A stretch of DNA of 7,295 nucleotides from UBA8437 sp963580005 (lineage in GTDB: Bacteria; Planctomycetota; Planctomycetia; Planctomycetales; Planctomycetaceae). Location: NCBI GenBank assembly GCA_963580005.1, contig CAUZJR010000277.1, positions 1 to 7,295 on the forward strand, read 5' to 3'. The position numbers and the translations under genes are program-made. Shown here piece by piece: positions 5,969 to 7,295 of the stretch; position 1 is the first letter of the stretch; each line of letters begins with the position of its first letter. The notes under the pieces are model-generated. The model was given only the letters and a program-made list of their open reading frames with translations. It searched no databases and was not told where the DNA came from.

Positions 5969-7018
5969 ATGAGTGCCTCGAAAAGATCTCTGCTGTGTCT
6001 GCCCCGCCTGGTGGCCCCGGTGTTTTGTCTGGGGCTGATGATCGTGCTGGTGGTCGGCGTCGCGCGGGCCGAAGAGGCTCCGATCGATGCCCGGTGTGTT
6101 CGCGACGTCCTGAAGCGGACGGTGCCGCTGTTGCAAAAGAGTGCGGCGACCTACATCGAAAAGAAGGACTGCTTCAGCTGTCACCACCAGGCGCTGCCGG
6201 CGATTGCCGTGGCCCGGGCCAAACGGGTCGGTTTGAGTGTGGATGCGGAGTTGACCGGCGAACAGTCGGATTTCACTCACGAGTACTTCCTCGGACGTGC
6301 CAAGCGGGTGCGAGTCGGCGAGGGTGTTCCGGGCGGGCCCTACAACGCCGGCTACGCGCTGTGGGGCTTGCACGCCGAGGGACACAAGCCCGATTCGGTC
6401 ACCAAGGACCTGGTGGCTTATCTGAAGACGAAGCACCGTCGCGATGGCAGTTGGCGGATCCGCACACATCGGCCTCCACTGGAAGACAGCAATTTCACGG
6501 CGACGGCGTTGAGTCTTCGAGGCTTGCAGTTGTATGCGGGCCAGGAGGGGGCCAAGGACCTGGCCGAGCGGATTCCTCGGACGCAAAACTGGTTGTTGAA
6601 GGCCGAGGCCAAGACGAACGAGGACCGGGTGTTTCGGCTGGTGGGGCTGGTGTGGGCCAGGGGGAAGTCGGATGACCTCGAGCGGCTTGCCAAGCAACTG
6701 ATCAAGCAGCAGCGGCCCGATGGCGGGTGGACGCAGTTGGCAGAGGGGGCGAGCGATTCGTACGCGACCGGGCAGGCGCTGTTCGCTCTGAAGACCGCCG
6801 GCATCAAGGTCGGGCATCGGTCGTACCAGGACGGATGCCGGTTTCTGCTGAAGACGGTGCAGCCGGACGGGTCGTGGCTGGTCACGACCCGCAGCAAGGC
6901 GATCCAGACGTATTTCGAGTCGGGGTTCCCCTACGAAAAGTCGCAGTTCATCTCGATCTGCGGCACCTGCTGGGCGGCTCTTGCGCTGGTGGAATTGCTG
7001 CCGGCGAAGGCCAACTAG
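5969..7018 (+). CDS. Secreted squalene-cyclase/prenyltransferase-fold repeat protein with a CxxCH motif
   Basis: The 349-residue product starts with a signal peptide (hydrophobic core about 14-31, likely cleaved after VARA at 34). A haem c-type motif CFSCHHQ follows (Cys68, Cys71, His72). The rest is a helical-repeat toroid like squalene-hopene cyclases: NAGYALWGLHAEG (126-138), KHRRDGSWRI (155-164), FTATALSLRGLQLY (176-189), KQQRPDGGWTQ (246-256), SYATGQALFALKTAG (264-278), VQPDGSWLV (297-305) and QFISICGTCWAALALVEL (326-343). The DGxW elements are the QW-type repeats of the fold. The catalytic DxDD of squalene-hopene cyclase is absent; the corresponding region reads LEDSNFTATAL, so terpene cyclisation is unlikely. 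The SCHHQ-plus-toroid arrangement recurs in planctomycete and acidobacterial secreted proteins of unknown role. If Cys68/Cys71 bind haem, the Ccm system would be needed. The start is well supported by AAGGAG at 5954-5959, 9 nt upstream. It sits 24 nt after the PSP1 gene. Confidence 0.87.
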   Translation: MSASKRSLLCLPRLVAPVFCLGLMIVLVVGVARAEEAPIDARCVRDVLKRTVPLLQKSAATYIEKKDCFSCHHQALPAIAVARAKRVGLSVDAELTGEQSDFTHEYFLGRAKRVRVGEGVPGGPYNAGYALWGLHAEGHKPDSVTKDLVAYLKTKHRRDGSWRIRTHRPPLEDSNFTATALSLRGLQLYAGQEGAKDLAERIPRTQNWLLKAEAKTNEDRVFRLVGLVWARGKSDDLERLAKQLIKQQRPDGGWTQLAEGASDSYATGQALFALKTAGIKVGHRSYQDGCRFLLKTVQPDGSWLVTTRSKAIQTYFESGFPYEKSQFISICGTCWAALALVELLPAKAN

Positions 7019-7295
7019 CCCCGGTACTCGTCGCCGCAGTCTCCGATGCTGCTCATCAGGTCCTGGTGACCAGCGACGGATTCGTCGAGCACGGCCCAGT
7101 CGGATTCGTCGAGGGACAAGTCGAAGACGCGGGCGTTGTCGGTGCGGTGTTCGCTGAGCCCCAGTCGGCAGCCGACGATGACTCCGGCCACGCGTTCCTG
7201 GTCGAGGATCGCTCGGGTGGCCACGTTGGCCATGCCGACCCCGTGTTTCGCGGCGACGTCGGCCAGGCCTGCCAGCAGCCGCTGAAACAGGTCCC
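7015..7295 (-). CDS. Aldo/keto reductase, C-terminal part only (5' end outside window)
   Basis: The minus-strand frame enters from the right edge and ends at TAG 7017-7015, giving about 92 visible residues. They read LFQRLLAGLADVAAKHGVG, then MANVATRAILDQERVAGVIVG, then CRLGLSEHRTDNARVFDLSLDESDWAVLDE, ending GDCGDEYRG. The pattern VATR-LDQ-V-VIVG-R-SEH-DN is the C-terminal NADP-binding end of aldo/keto reductases (AKR superfamily), in which the Arg, Ser-Glu-His and Asn residues contact the cofactor phosphate. The internal ATG at 7233 is not the start: coding similarity continues upstream of it to the edge. The enzyme should be a cytoplasmic NAD(P)H-dependent carbonyl or sugar oxidoreductase; substrate unknown. 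It converges on the CxxCH-toroid gene with a 4-nt overlap of the two ends. Confidence 0.9.
   Translation of the reverse strand, partial: DLFQRLLAGLADVAAKHGVGMANVATRAILDQERVAGVIVGCRLGLSEHRTDNARVFDLSLDESDWAVLDESVAGHQDLMSSIGDCGDEYRG

Noticed and set aside
5834..6817. 327-codon minus-strand open frame over the toroid gene
   Set aside because: Antisense to a gene with signal peptide, CxxCH and repeat motifs plus a perfect ribosome site; the antisense product has biased, low-information composition.

Overview
The window looks like a high-GC chromosomal segment from a planctomycete (Planctomycetota), probably a marine or sediment lineage. Four things support this: a secreted FGly-type sulfatase with the CTPCR active-site variant, a DUF4190-like membrane segment joined to a pseudopilin GspG-type domain, a PSP1-domain protein with a Gly/Cys tail, and a secreted helical-repeat protein carrying a CxxCH haem-type motif. 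This placement is a judgement from gene families, not from a marker gene. No mobile element, CRISPR array, tRNA or rRNA is visible.

Layout. Positions 1-637 (minus) hold a protein that runs off the left edge. Its GspG-like part opens cleanly from an ATG at 521, but the N-terminal membrane helix of the same protein lies upstream in another frame (637-527), so the gene appears broken by a small deletion near 534-541. A non-coding stretch (638-908) follows, with inverted repeats around the end of the next gene. A transaldolase (909-1967, minus) comes next. A divergent intergenic region (1968-2194) holds a plausible sigma70-type promoter for the transaldolase.

The plus strand then carries two short operon-like pairs. 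The first is a secreted sulfatase (2195-3838) followed 22 nt later by an M81/MlrC-family metallopeptidase (3861-5357). The second is the PSP1-domain protein (5417-5944) followed 24 nt later by the secreted squalene-cyclase-fold CxxCH protein (5969-7018). An aldo/keto reductase C-terminus (minus, entering from the right edge) converges on the last gene, and the two stop codons share the palindrome CTAG.

How they may work together. The sulfatase is predicted to be exported and to remove sulfate from an unknown substrate, while the MlrC-like enzyme is a predicted cytoplasmic metallohydrolase. Their tight spacing suggests a shared catabolic or processing role, but the substrate is unknown. Transaldolase belongs to central pentose phosphate metabolism. 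The PSP1 protein and the CxxCH toroid protein are of unknown function. I see no strong evidence for a new defence or mobile system. The most interesting points are the frameshifted DUF4190-pseudopilin fusion, the sulfatase-MlrC pair, and the PSP1/CxxCH-toroid pair.
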